Below, in pieces: positions 36,327-44,514 of a DNA stretch of 64,000 bases; the stretch's first letter is position 1, and each line of letters begins with the position of its first letter. The notes beneath the pieces were generated by a model. That model searched no databases, was not told the origin of the DNA, and saw nothing but the letters and a program-made list of their open reading frames with translations. Location: positions 19,717-83,716 of the forward strand of contig JBQDDG010000007.1 of the NCBI GenBank assembly GCA_052093225.1, in the 5' to 3' direction. Position numbers and translations under genes: made by a program. Source of the stretch: JB111 sp052093225 (GTDB lineage Bacteria > Actinomycetota > Actinomycetes > Actinomycetales > Actinomycetaceae).

Positions 36327-37883
36327 ATGGCCCCGATGACCGCGACCACGACCCGCCCCGAGGCCTCCTCCGGCACCGAGCGGCGGATGCTGCTGCCCGA
36401 GGGCTGGCTGCGCGGGCTCGTCGCCGCGCTCGAGGCCGTGCTGCTCGGCTGGCTCGTCTGCGTGGTCCCCGCGATCGCCGCCTACACCGCGACGGCGGCG
36501 TCCCCGGCACTGGGTGAGTACACGTGGCACACGGCCCTCGGCCTGGGGTCGGCCGGGTGGCTGCTCGGCCACGGCGCGCCGGCGGGGTCTCTCTCGCTCG
36601 TGCCGCTGGGCCTGAGCGCCGTGTTCGCCGCGCTGGTCATGCTGATGACGCGGCGGCACATCCTGCTCGGGGGAGCGCTCGTCGTCGCCGGGGTCGGCTA
36701 CGTCGGGCTCACCCAGGCCGTGAGCCTGCTGTCCCCCTACGACGTGGATCATATGCGGCTCGCCGCCGGCTCCGCCGTCGTGGCGGTGGTCGGCTGCGCC
36801 TGGTCGTGGTGGCGCGCGGGCGCCCGCACCGCTCCGGTCCTCGCCGCCGACGCCGAGGGAGCGCCGAGCACGTCGCTGCGCCACCGGGGCCGCCTCGTCG
36901 CCGTGCGGGCCGCCCGTGGGGCCGGTGCGACCACCGCCGTTCTCGTCACCCTCGCCATGCTCGCCGTGGCGGCCGCCGTCGCCCTGCACGCGGACCGCGC
37001 GCTCACTCTCCACCAGGCCTACGACGCCGGGGTCGTGGGCGGTACCGTCCTCGTGCTCGGCCAGCTCGCCTACGTGCCGACCGCGGGGGTCTGGGCGCTG
37101 AGCTACCTCGCCGGGAGCGGGTTCGGCGTGGGGACCGGCACCACGGTCGCACCGACGGCCGTCGAGCTCGGCACGGTCCCCTCGGTGCCGCTGCTGGGCG
37201 CCCTGCCCGGGACGACCTCCCCGCTGGGCCTGTGGCCGGCGCTCCTGCTCGTCCTCGCCGGCGCGGCCGGCGCCTGGTGGGCGGCGCGGCCGGGGCAGGC
37301 GCACCGCCTCGTCGACGCCGTCGCCGCCACCCTCGCCTCGGCGCTCACCGTCGGGCTCGCCACGTTGGTCGTGGCTGCCGCCTCGTCCGGCGCGATCGGC
37401 TCCGGCCGGATGGCCGCGCTCGGCCCGGACCCGGTGGTCCTCGCCGGGCTGGTCGCCGTCGAGGTCGCAGTCGGCGCCCTCGTGACGACGATCGCCCTCC
37501 ACCCGCGCACGCACGCGGGGCTCGGCTCCGGCGCGCGGTCGGTGCGGGAGCGCCTGCGGCGGCCCGAGGACGACGGGGAGGACGAGGGGACGACCGCGGC
37601 GAAGGCATCCGCTGCGAGGACGACCGCACCGAAGGAGACGTCGGGGAAGGCCTCCGCCGCCGGGACGTCGTCGTCGGCGACCTCCACCTCTGGGAAGTCG
37701 ACTACCGCGAAGGGCACGTCGACGTCCGGGACCGCGACCGCGAAGCGGACGAACGACAGCTCGGCGAACGGCCGCGCCGTGTCACCCGGGCGGTGGAACG
37801 CCTCCGGGTCGATGGCCAGCGCACCCACGCCGGGCGGCGCGGCCGCGGGTCGGGCCGCGACCACGCCCGGCCTCACGTCCTGA
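36327..37883 (+). CDS. perM: PerM/DUF6350 cell division-associated membrane protein
   Basis: A 518-residue polytopic membrane protein (roughly ten hydrophobic segments, residues 28-395) with a long low-complexity Ala/Ser/Thr/Lys cytoplasmic tail (about 410-518). The fold and its place between sucCD and purN-purH match Mycobacterium tuberculosis PerM (Rv0955, DUF6350), a divisome-stabilising protein. Family motifs are weak, so position carries much of the assignment. ATG 36327 or 36336 may be the start. The tail's codons keep normal bias, so it is probably real. Confidence 0.75.
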   Translation: MAPMTATTTRPEASSGTERRMLLPEGWLRGLVAALEAVLLGWLVCVVPAIAAYTATAASPALGEYTWHTALGLGSAGWLLGHGAPAGSLSLVPLGLSAVFAALVMLMTRRHILLGGALVVAGVGYVGLTQAVSLLSPYDVDHMRLAAGSAVVAVVGCAWSWWRAGARTAPVLAADAEGAPSTSLRHRGRLVAVRAARGAGATTAVLVTLAMLAVAAAVALHADRALTLHQAYDAGVVGGTVLVLGQLAYVPTAGVWALSYLAGSGFGVGTGTTVAPTAVELGTVPSVPLLGALPGTTSPLGLWPALLLVLAGAAGAWWAARPGQAHRLVDAVAATLASALTVGLATLVVAAASSGAIGSGRMAALGPDPVVLAGLVAVEVAVGALVTTIALHPRTHAGLGSGARSVRERLRRPEDDGEDEGTTAAKASAARTTAPKETSGKASAAGTSSSATSTSGKSTTAKGTSTSGTATAKRTNDSSANGRAVSPGRWNASGSMASAPTPGGAAAGRAATTPGLTS

Positions 37884-37902
37884 GCAGCCGGCCTCCCGTC
37901 GT

Positions 37903-37948
37903 CGGCGGCCGGCACCCGTGGCCTCCACGGCGGCCGGCACCCGTGGCC
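37903..37948. repeat. Tandem 21-bp repeat between perM and metB
   Basis: CGGCGGCCGGCACCCGTGGCC occurs at 37903-37923 and again, identical, at 37928-37948 in the gap of a convergent gene pair. Confidence 0.75.
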
Positions 37949-37975
37949 GACGAGGCGGCCCGGGCCGTCGGTCTC

Positions 37976-39178
37976 CTAGGCGGAGACTGACTCGGCGTCC
38001 GCGCGCGTGGTGACGCCGCCGTCGGTACACGAGCGTCGCGCGCGCTCCAACGCCGCCCGGAGGTCCTCGACGAGGTCCTCGGCGTCCTCGATGCCCACCG
38101 AGATGCGCACGAGGTCCTCCGGCACCTCCAGCGGGGTGCCGACCGCGGCCAGGTGGGTCATCGTCGCCGGCTGCTCGATGAGCGACTCGACGCCGCCGAG
38201 CGACTCCGCGAGCGTGAACAGCTCCGTGGACTCGACGAACGCGCGGGCGAGCGCGGCGTCGCGCAGCCGCACCGAGACCATCCCGCCGAACCCGCTCATC
38301 TGGCGCGCCGCGACCTCGTGGCCGGGGTGGGAGGTGAGGCCCGGGTAGAGGACGTGGGTGACGAGGTTGCTGTCCCCCAGCGCCTCCGCGACGCGCGCGG
38401 CGTTCTCGCAGTGCCGGTCCATCCGCACGCCGAGGGTCTTGACCCCGCGCGAGACGAGCCACGAGTCGAACGGGGCGAGCCCGGTGCCGACGTCGTTCTG
38501 CAGGCCGCCCAGCTTCTCGGCGAGGGAGTCGTCCGCGAGCACGACGGCCCCGCCCACCACGTCGGAGTGCCCGCCGAGGTACTTGGTGAGCGAGTGGACG
38601 ACGGCGTCGGCGCCGAGCGAGATCGGCTGCTGGAGGTAGGGGGTGGCGAACGTGTTGTCGACGACGACGAAGGCGCCGGCCTCGTGCGCGATCCCCGCGA
38701 CCGCCTCGACGTCGACGATCCGCAGCAGGGGGTTCGACGGCGTCTCGACCCACACCACGGTGGGGGTGCGCTCCGCGACGGCGGCGCGCACGGCGGCGAC
38801 GTCCGAGAGGTCGACGGCGGCGTGCGTCACGCCCCAGGGACCGAACGCGGACTCGAGCAGGCGCAGCGTGCCGGCGTAGGCGTCGCTGCCGAGGAGCACG
38901 TGCGAGCCGGGGCCGACGAGCGCACGCAGGAGCGCGTCCTCGGCGGCCATCCCGCTGCTGAACGTCCGGGCGGCGAAGCCCCCCTCGAGCGAGGCCAGGG
39001 TCTCCTGCAGCGCGTCGCGCGTGGGGTTGGCCGTGCGCGAGTACTCGTAGCCGTCCGTCAGCCGGCCGACGGCCTCGTGCCGGAACGTCGACGTGAGGTG
39101 GAGGGGACGGACGACCGCGCCGGTCGCCGGGTCGGGGGACTGCCCGTCGTGGACGGTGCGGGTGCTGAGGTGAGCCAT
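37976..39178 (-). CDS. metB: Cystathionine gamma-synthase / related Cys-Met PLP enzyme
   Basis: A 400-residue PLP enzyme of the Cys/Met metabolism family: an activated homoserine plus cysteine gives cystathionine. Visible are the substrate/PLP residues YEYSRTANPTR, SSGMAAEDAL, the PLP-ring Asp in VVDNTFATP, the Schiff-base Lys199 in HSLTKYLGGHSDVVGG and SLGGVESLIEQPATMTH. Cystathionine gamma-lyase cannot be fully excluded by sequence, but the short loops and TH ending fit MetB. The ATG start is seven bases after a -10 box, so it is leaderless. Confidence 0.88.
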   Translation of the reverse strand: MAHLSTRTVHDGQSPDPATGAVVRPLHLTSTFRHEAVGRLTDGYEYSRTANPTRDALQETLASLEGGFAARTFSSGMAAEDALLRALVGPGSHVLLGSDAYAGTLRLLESAFGPWGVTHAAVDLSDVAAVRAAVAERTPTVVWVETPSNPLLRIVDVEAVAGIAHEAGAFVVVDNTFATPYLQQPISLGADAVVHSLTKYLGGHSDVVGGAVVLADDSLAEKLGGLQNDVGTGLAPFDSWLVSRGVKTLGVRMDRHCENAARVAEALGDSNLVTHVLYPGLTSHPGHEVAARQMSGFGGMVSVRLRDAALARAFVESTELFTLAESLGGVESLIEQPATMTHLAAVGTPLEVPEDLVRISVGIEDAEDLVEDLRAALERARRSCTDGGVTTRADAESVSA

Positions 39179-39185
39179 GTGCGCG

Positions 39186-39191
39186 ACGGTA
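39186..39191 (-). promoter_or_regulatory. Leaderless -10 box of metB
   Basis: TACCGT on the minus strand ends seven bases before ATG 39178. No SAM riboswitch-like sequence was seen upstream. Confidence 0.58.
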
Positions 39192-39364
39192 GCGATCGGC
39201 GTCGGAGTCGTAGCGCGCAGGTCCGCACGGTCCGACTGGTGGACGCTCCCGCGGTGGCGTCGCAGGTAAGAGACACGCCTCGCGCCGGTGGGCGGCCCAC
39301 GACGCCGGGCTGCGCGACGCCCGACGCCCAGGTGGACGCTCCAGGGGCGCGATGGCCCCGGCGG

Positions 39365-39976
39365 CTACTCCGTGCCGAGCCAGCCGAGGAGCCGGTCGTC
39401 GAGACCGTTCTCGCACGCCTCGACGGCCTGGTTGGTCACGGCGCCGTCGAGGCACTCCTGGTGGCTCGCCGACACGGACCAGGTGAGGGCCGGCGCGAGG
39501 TGCAGGAACGCGATGATCGAGCCCATGACGATGGTGACGATCGTCGATCGCTCACGTCGTTGGCCGACCGTGGGCTCGGGCCGCTTGCGGGACGTGCCGT
39601 CCGCCGATCCGCTGCCCCGACCGGTGGAGGCGGGCCCGGAGCCGGGACCCACCCCTGCTCCGTGACGCGCCCCTGCTCCGTGACGCGCCCCGGTGGTGCC
39701 GGGCCCCTGCCCGCCGGCACCGGACGGCGTGGAGGGACGGTCCTTGAAGTGCCGGGCGAACACGGCCGCGGCGACGCCGCCGAGCGCGAGGAGGCCGAGG
39801 GCGATCGTCTCGGGGAACCGGGCGATCAGCAGCGTGCCGAGCGCGCTCGCGATGACCAGCAGCGCTCCCGCCTGCGACCACCGGCCGAGCTGGGCCGCGC
39901 GCTCCTCGGCGTCGGACTCGGGCGCGCTCGATGGACGCACCGGTCCCGGTGCCTTGCCGGTCGGAGGGGTCGTCAC
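39365..39976 (-). CDS. Membrane protein of unknown function
   Basis: A 203-residue protein with two adjacent helices near the N terminus (about 31-66), a hydrophilic Gly/Ser/Thr/Arg-rich segment (about 75-135) and a third helix (about 143-163). It ends in a short region with two cysteines (HQECLDG, VEACENG) that could form a disulphide outside the cell. I recognise no named family. The GTG at 39976 is six bases from a GACAAT box. It is divergent from purN. Confidence 0.68.
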   Translation of the reverse strand: MTTPPTGKAPGPVRPSSAPESDAEERAAQLGRWSQAGALLVIASALGTLLIARFPETIALGLLALGGVAAAVFARHFKDRPSTPSGAGGQGPGTTGARHGAGARHGAGVGPGSGPASTGRGSGSADGTSRKRPEPTVGQRRERSTIVTIVMGSIIAFLHLAPALTWSVSASHQECLDGAVTNQAVEACENGLDDRLLGWLGTE

Positions 39977-39982
39977 GCGTCC

Positions 39983-39988
39983 ATTGTC
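39983..39988 (-). promoter_or_regulatory. Leaderless -10 box of the 203-aa membrane protein gene
   Basis: GACAAT on the minus strand ends six bases before GTG 39976. Confidence 0.55.
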
Positions 39989-40044
39989 ACCCGATCGCCG
40001 GTCCCGGCGGGCAGTCCCGCCGGTCGTCGCTCGCCGCCGCCGTC

Positions 40045-40050
40045 TACGGT
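40045..40050 (+). promoter_or_regulatory. Near-leaderless -10 box of purN
   Basis: TACGGT ends eight bases before GTG 40059; no ribosome binding site is visible. Confidence 0.5.
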
Positions 40051-40058
40051 GGGTCGTC

Positions 40059-40730
40059 GTGACCCACTCCGGCGCCCGCCCGCTCCGCCTCGTCGTGCTC
40101 GTCTCGGGCTCCGGCACACTCCTCCAGGCCGTGCTCGACGCCGTGGCCGACGGCGCGCCGGTCGAGGTCCTCGCCGTCGGCAGCGACCGGCCCGGCACCC
40201 GGGGCGAGGAGCGCGCGCGGGGCGCGGGGCTGCCCACGTTCGTCGCCCCCGTGGGCGAGCACCCCGACCGCGCCGCCTGGGACGCACACCTCGCCCGCGA
40301 GATCTCCGCCCACGGTCCGGACGTGGTCCTCAGTGCCGGGTTCATGAAGATCCTCGGGCCGGCCGTGCTCGGCGTCGCCCCGGTCCTCAACACCCACCCC
40401 GCGCTCCTGCCGTCCTTCCCCGGGGCCCACGGCGTGCGCGACGCCCTCGCCCACGGTGTGCGGGTCACCGGCTGCACGTGCCACGTCGTCGACGCCGGGG
40501 TCGACACCGGCCCGATCGTCGCCCAGCGCGCGGTGACGGTCCTCGACGGGGACACGGAGGAGTCGTTGCACGAGCGCATCAAGGTCGAGGAGCGCGCGAT
40601 GCTCGTCGAGGTCCTCACCCACCTGGCGTCCGGCGAGACCACCCTGCCCACCGCCCCGTCCGCCGGTCCGTCCACCACCGTGCCCGCCGACCCGTCCGCT
40701 TCCCTGCCGTCGGCCCCTGGCGCGCCGTAG
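40059..40730 (+). CDS. purN: Phosphoribosylglycinamide formyltransferase
   Basis: Transfers formyl from 10-formyl-THF to GAR, the third step of IMP synthesis. Of 223 residues, the core (1-190) has LVVLVSGSGTLLQAVL, the active-site Asn-His pair in LNTHPALLPSFPGAHGV, the HVVDAGVDTGPIVAQ loop with the catalytic Asp, and a Pro/Ser/Ala-rich tail (about 194-223). The TAG stop is also the first three bases of the purH -10 box. The purN-purH pair is conserved in actinobacteria. Confidence 0.95.
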   Translation: MTHSGARPLRLVVLVSGSGTLLQAVLDAVADGAPVEVLAVGSDRPGTRGEERARGAGLPTFVAPVGEHPDRAAWDAHLAREISAHGPDVVLSAGFMKILGPAVLGVAPVLNTHPALLPSFPGAHGVRDALAHGVRVTGCTCHVVDAGVDTGPIVAQRAVTVLDGDTEESLHERIKVEERAMLVEVLTHLASGETTLPTAPSAGPSTTVPADPSASLPSAPGAP

Positions 40731-40733
40731 ACT
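40728..40733 (+). promoter_or_regulatory. purH -10 box overlapping the purN stop
   Basis: TAGACT begins with the purN stop codon and lies about seven bases before the 5' end expected for the riboswitch. Confidence 0.55.
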
Positions 40734-40739
40734 GGGGGA

Positions 40740-40815
40740 CGGTCGCAACTGGCGAACGAGGTGGGTGACCACCGGGGAGCGGCCGAGCACCCCTCACAGC
40801 GCCGCTCGCCTGGGC
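40740..40815 (+). ncRNA. ZTP (pfl) riboswitch of purH
   Basis: The conserved pfl segments occur in order: CAACTGGCG (40746-40754), a GGTGGGTGACCACC stem leading to ACCGGGGAGC (40771-40780), and CGCTCGCCTGGGC (40803-40814). They match the aptamer that binds ZTP and ZMP, AICAR derivatives that accumulate when 10-formyl-THF is short. A CCGGGCG/CGCCCGG hairpin (40823-40843) follows before the purH binding site and may be part of the expression platform. The target, AICAR transformylase, is a classic one. Confidence 0.9.
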
Positions 40816-40868
40816 GCCGGGGCCGGGCGTCGACCGCGCCCGGGACCACCGCACCGAGGAGGACCCCC

Positions 40869-42671
40869 GTGACCGACCAGCCCACCGCGCCCGCTCCCAC
40901 GCCCACGAACGGTGACGCGCCGTCCGCCGAGACCGCCCCTGGCGCCGGTCCCGACCGCCAGGCCCGCGCGGCCGCCGAGCGTCAGCCGATCCGCCGCGCC
41001 CTCGTCTCCGTCTACGACAAGACCGGGCTGAGCGAGCTCGCGACGGCGCTCGCGGGCGCCGGGGTCGAGATCGTCTCCACCGGCTCCACGGCGGCACGGA
41101 TCGCCGACGCCGGTGTGCCGGTCACTCCCGTCGAGTCCGTCACCGGGTTCCCGGAGTGCCTCGACGGCCGGGTGAAGACGCTTCACCCGAACGTCCACGC
41201 CGGCATCCTCGCCGACCGCCGCCTCCAGGACCACCGCGAGCAGCTCGACGAGCTCGGCATCGCGCCGTTCGACCTCGTCGTCGTCAACCTCTACCCGTTC
41301 GCGCAGACCGTGGCCTCGGGCGCCGCCTACGACGAGGCGGTCGAGCAGATCGACATCGGCGGTCCCACGATGGTCCGGGCCGCCGCGAAGAACCACCCGT
41401 CGGTCGCCGTCGTCGTGGACCCGGCCCGCTACGCGGAGGTCGGCGCGGCGCTCGACGGCGGCGGGTTCAGCCTCCGCGAGCGGCGCGCGCTCGCCGCCGA
41501 CGCGTTCGCGCACACCGCCGCCTACGACGCCGCCGTGGCCGGCTGGTTCGCCGAGCAGGTCGCCGCGGCCGACGCCGAGGGGACGGACGCCGTCGGGGGA
41601 CCGGCCGACGCCGCACCGTCCGCGCAGGCCCCCGCCTTCGTCGGGCTCGCCCTCGAGCGGCGCGCGACGCTGCGCTACGGCGAGAACCCGCACCAGTCCG
41701 CCGCGCTGTACGCGCCCGCGGGGGCGGTCGACGGCATCGCCGGCGCCACCCAGCTGCAGGGCAAGGCGATGAGCTACAACAACTACGTCGACGCCGACGC
41801 CGCCGTGCGGGCCGCGCTCGACCACGAGCGCCCCGCCGTCGCGATCATCAAGCACGCCAACCCGTGCGGCATCGCGGTGGGGGAGAGCGTGGAGGAGGCC
41901 TACCGCGCCGCGCACGCCTGCGACCCGGTCTCGGCCTACGGCGGCGTCATCGCCGCGAACCGGCCTGTGACGGCAGAGATGGCGCAGGCCATGAAGGGCG
42001 TCTTCACCGAGGTCCTCGTCGCCCCCGAGGTCACCGACGGGGCCCGCGAGATCCTCTCGAGCAGGAAGAACCTCCGCGTGCTCACGGTGACCCCGGCCCC
42101 CCGTTCGGGCACGGAGATCCGACCGATCACGGGCGGGGCGCTGGTCCAGGCGCGCGACGCCGTCGACACCGACGGGGACACGGTCGAGGGGTGGACGCAC
42201 GTCGCCGGCGAGCCCGCCGACGAGGCGACCCTCGCCGACCTCGAGTTCGCCTGGCGCTCCGTGCGGGCCGTGCGCTCCAACGCCGTGCTGCTCGCCGACG
42301 CCGGCGCCACCGTCGGGGTGGGCATGGGGCAGGTCAACCGGGTCGACTCCTGCCGGCTGGCCGTCGAGCGGGCCAACACCCTCGGCGTGACCGTGTCCTC
42401 CGACGTCGAGACCGCGGGCGGCGCCCAGGCCGACGACGCCGGGTCCGACGACGCCGGCGAGGCGCCCGCCACGCCGGAGCGTGCCCGCGGCTCGGTGGCC
42501 GCCTCCGACGCGTTCTTCCCGTTCGCCGACGGCCTCCAGGTACTCATCGACGCGGGCGTCCGCGCGGTCGTCCACCCGGGCGGCTCGATCCGTGACGACG
42601 AGGTGACCGAGGCGGCGCGGGCCGCCGGCGTGACGATGTACCTCACGGGCACGCGCCACTTCGCCCACTGA
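40869..42671 (+). CDS. purH: Bifunctional AICAR transformylase / IMP cyclohydrolase
   Basis: Formylates ZMP (AICAR) and closes the ring to IMP, the last two steps of purine synthesis. Of 600 residues, a disordered tail (1-36) precedes the MGS-like cyclohydrolase domain (about 38-180: ALVSVYDKTGLSELA, STGSTA, GRVKTLHPNVHAGIL) and the transformylase domain (about 240-600: RYGENPHQSAA, IKHANPCGIA, ASDAFFPFADG). An extra acidic stretch of about 30 residues (near 512-542) sits just before ASDAFFPF. GTG 40869 follows GAGGAGG. It is controlled by the ZTP riboswitch. Confidence 0.97.
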   Translation: MTDQPTAPAPTPTNGDAPSAETAPGAGPDRQARAAAERQPIRRALVSVYDKTGLSELATALAGAGVEIVSTGSTAARIADAGVPVTPVESVTGFPECLDGRVKTLHPNVHAGILADRRLQDHREQLDELGIAPFDLVVVNLYPFAQTVASGAAYDEAVEQIDIGGPTMVRAAAKNHPSVAVVVDPARYAEVGAALDGGGFSLRERRALAADAFAHTAAYDAAVAGWFAEQVAAADAEGTDAVGGPADAAPSAQAPAFVGLALERRATLRYGENPHQSAALYAPAGAVDGIAGATQLQGKAMSYNNYVDADAAVRAALDHERPAVAIIKHANPCGIAVGESVEEAYRAAHACDPVSAYGGVIAANRPVTAEMAQAMKGVFTEVLVAPEVTDGAREILSSRKNLRVLTVTPAPRSGTEIRPITGGALVQARDAVDTDGDTVEGWTHVAGEPADEATLADLEFAWRSVRAVRSNAVLLADAGATVGVGMGQVNRVDSCRLAVERANTLGVTVSSDVETAGGAQADDAGSDDAGEAPATPERARGSVAASDAFFPFADGLQVLIDAGVRAVVHPGGSIRDDEVTEAARAAGVTMYLTGTRHFAH

Positions 42672-42686
42672 CCGACCCCGCTGTTC

Positions 42687-42747
42687 ACCGAGACTGCGGT
42701 TCGTGCCCGTCGAGATTGCGGTGGGACGAACCGCAGTCTCGACGGTC
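42687..42747. repeat. Second site of the ACGAACCGCARTCTCG repeat family, with inverted copies
   Basis: An inverted copy lies at 42687-42704 and a second at 42708-42722, then a direct copy at 42725-42747. The last two can fold into a hairpin (CGTCGAGATTGCGGT with ACCGCAGTCTCGACG) between the converging purH and oxidoreductase genes, perhaps as a terminator. Confidence 0.82.
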
Positions 42748-42774
42748 AGGGGGTGGCGGCCCCGGCGGGCCTGC

Positions 42775-44118
42775 TCAGCGGCGGGTGATCGCGTCGCGCA
42801 GCCGGCGGGTCGGGTCCGCGGCGACCACCGGGTCGAGCTCCGGCCGCCCGCCGCCGGCGAGGGCGCGCCTCAGCGGCGGCACGTCCCGCGGGTGGTCCGC
42901 GGTGGCCCCGGCGACGAGCCGACCGTTCGTGTCGGTCCACAGCCAGGTGGTTCCGGCGTCGTCCCTGCGCACGACGCCGGGGCTCCCGACGGGCGTCCCG
43001 ACGATCGCGAGGTCGTGCCCGAGCTGCTCGGAGAACACGTACGGCGCGGGCAGGTCGGGGAGCGGGAGCCCGAGGACCGAGGCGGCGACGGCGTCCGGGT
43101 GGCGGAGCGCCGATTCCCAGTGGGCTCCCGGCACGACGACGTCCCCGGCGTCGATCGCCGCCGCGTCCCCGACCGCCCACAGCCACGCCGGCCCCTGGGA
43201 CCGGCCCCCGGCGTCGACGAGGACGTGCCCGCCCGGCCCGCGCGGCGTGAGAGCACCCAACCATTCGGTCTCCGGGACCGCGCCGAGAGCGGCGACGACC
43301 ACGTCGGCGGCCAGCTCGCGCCCGCCGGCGAGCGTGACGACCTGGCCTCCGCCGGCCGCGGCGTCGACCGAGGCGACCTCCGCGCCGGTGACGAGCTCGA
43401 CCCCGGCCTCGGCGAACCACGGGCGCGCGTGCTCCGCCAGCACGTCCGGTGCGTGCCCCAGCGGCTGCCCGGCCGCCTCGAGGACCATCACCCGGGCCCC
43501 GGCCGCCGCTGCCGCTCCCGCGAGCTCCGTCCCGATCCATCCCGCCCCGACGACGACCAGCCGCGTCCCGGGGCCGACCGCCGCGCGGAGGTGGGCGGCG
43601 TCCGCCGCGGAACGCAGCGTCCGGGTGGCCGGCCACGGCGGGGTGACGGCCCGCGCACCGGTGGCGACGACGACGCGGCGCGCGCGCACGCGGGTGGGGC
43701 GGTCCTCCGCGGCGACGGGCGAACCCGACCCGGCCGGCACCGCGCCGGACGGACGCAGCTCGACGACCGCTCCGTCGTCGTCGGACGCGATCGTGGCCGC
43801 GCGCAGGCCCGGCCACCACTGGGCCCCCAGCTCGTCGAGGTCGCCGAGGCCCTCGGCGGCGAGGTCCGGCGGGGACGCGCGGGTGAACAGGTCGACGGAC
43901 AAGGTGGTGCGGTCGTAGGGTGCCTCGGCCTCGGCGCCCACCAGCGCGATCGACCCGTCGTGTCCACGCGCACGCAGCGCCGCGACGGTCCGCAGCCCGG
44001 CCACCCCGGCGCCCACGACGAGCACGTCGACGGCCCGGGAGGCGGTCCCGGTGTCGGCGCCGATGGGGTCGGTGCCGGTGACGTCGTCCGGCCCGGGGCG
44101 CCCCTCGTGATCGTCCAC
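42775..44118 (-). CDS. FAD-dependent NAD(P)H oxidoreductase (ferredoxin reductase-like)
   Basis: A 447-residue Pyr_redox_2 protein. The FAD motif VLVVGAGVAGLRTVAALR starts near residue 32, followed by PYDRTTLS. The second dinucleotide motif LVVVGAGWIGTELAGAA is near 185, and the FAD-binding LWAVGDAAA is near 318. A reductase C-terminal domain (about 340-447) includes YVFSEQLGHDLAIVG. It resembles reductases that pass electrons from NAD(P)H to a ferredoxin for oxygenases or P450s; no partner is nearby. GTG 44118 is leaderless from a TACCGT box. Confidence 0.88.
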   Translation of the reverse strand: MDDHEGRPGPDDVTGTDPIGADTGTASRAVDVLVVGAGVAGLRTVAALRARGHDGSIALVGAEAEAPYDRTTLSVDLFTRASPPDLAAEGLGDLDELGAQWWPGLRAATIASDDDGAVVELRPSGAVPAGSGSPVAAEDRPTRVRARRVVVATGARAVTPPWPATRTLRSAADAAHLRAAVGPGTRLVVVGAGWIGTELAGAAAAAGARVMVLEAAGQPLGHAPDVLAEHARPWFAEAGVELVTGAEVASVDAAAGGGQVVTLAGGRELAADVVVAALGAVPETEWLGALTPRGPGGHVLVDAGGRSQGPAWLWAVGDAAAIDAGDVVVPGAHWESALRHPDAVAASVLGLPLPDLPAPYVFSEQLGHDLAIVGTPVGSPGVVRRDDAGTTWLWTDTNGRLVAGATADHPRDVPPLRRALAGGGRPELDPVVAADPTRRLRDAITRR

Positions 44119-44124
44119 CGCTCC

Positions 44125-44134
44125 ACGGTAGCCT
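44125..44134. promoter_or_regulatory. Overlapping divergent -10 boxes of two leaderless genes
   Basis: The minus-strand box TACCGT (44130-44125) and plus-strand box TAGCCT (44129-44134) share two base pairs. Their genes start six and seven bases away, only 23 bases apart in total, so the two promoters should exclude each other. Confidence 0.6.
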
Positions 44135-44141
44135 CGCCGCC

Positions 44142-44411
44142 GTGACGACCAACCGCGCCCCGGTCCTGCCGGGGCTCGCGATCCTCGGGTGGGTCGCCGT
44201 CGTCGTCCTCGTGGGCGTCCTCGTCGACGTCCCGGCCGCCTGCTACCTGCTCGCCGGCATGCTCGCCGTGCTCGCGGTCGTGCGCGTCGCCTTCGGGGCG
44301 CGCGAGATCATCGGTGGTCGGGCGCTCGCGATCGACCTCCTCGTGCTCCTCGGCGGTGCCGCCATGATCGCGTTCCTCGCCCCCTGGGGCGACGCCGCCG
44401 TCGCGCTCTGA
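44142..44411 (+). CDS. DUF3017-like small membrane protein
   Basis: An 89-residue protein with three helices (about 10-29, 32-50 and 63-80); RVAFGAREI follows the second helix. Size, topology and position near mdh suggest DUF3017, an uncharacterised actinobacterial family commonly found between folD/purH and mdh. No catalytic residues are evident. GTG 44142 follows a leaderless TAGCCT box. Confidence 0.65.
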   Translation: MTTNRAPVLPGLAILGWVAVVVLVGVLVDVPAACYLLAGMLAVLAVVRVAFGAREIIGGRALAIDLLVLLGGAAMIAFLAPWGDAAVAL

Positions 44412-44502
44412 GCGTCGTCGGAACACGAGCCGGGACCAGGGCCGGACCCGGCGCCGGAAGCGGAACGCGACACAACGGTCACCGCGGCGGTGCTCCGACC
44501 CT

Positions 44503-44508
44503 GATAAT
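44503..44508 (+). promoter_or_regulatory. Leaderless -10 box of the CNNM/CBS gene
   Basis: GATAAT ends six bases before the second of two adjacent GTG codons (44515). Confidence 0.57.
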
Positions 44509-44514
44509 GGGGTG

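Noticed and set aside
39179..39300. SAM riboswitch upstream of metB.
   Set aside because: No S-box, SAM-II or SAM-IV consensus core was found, and the -10 box ends seven bases before the ATG, leaving no room for an aptamer.
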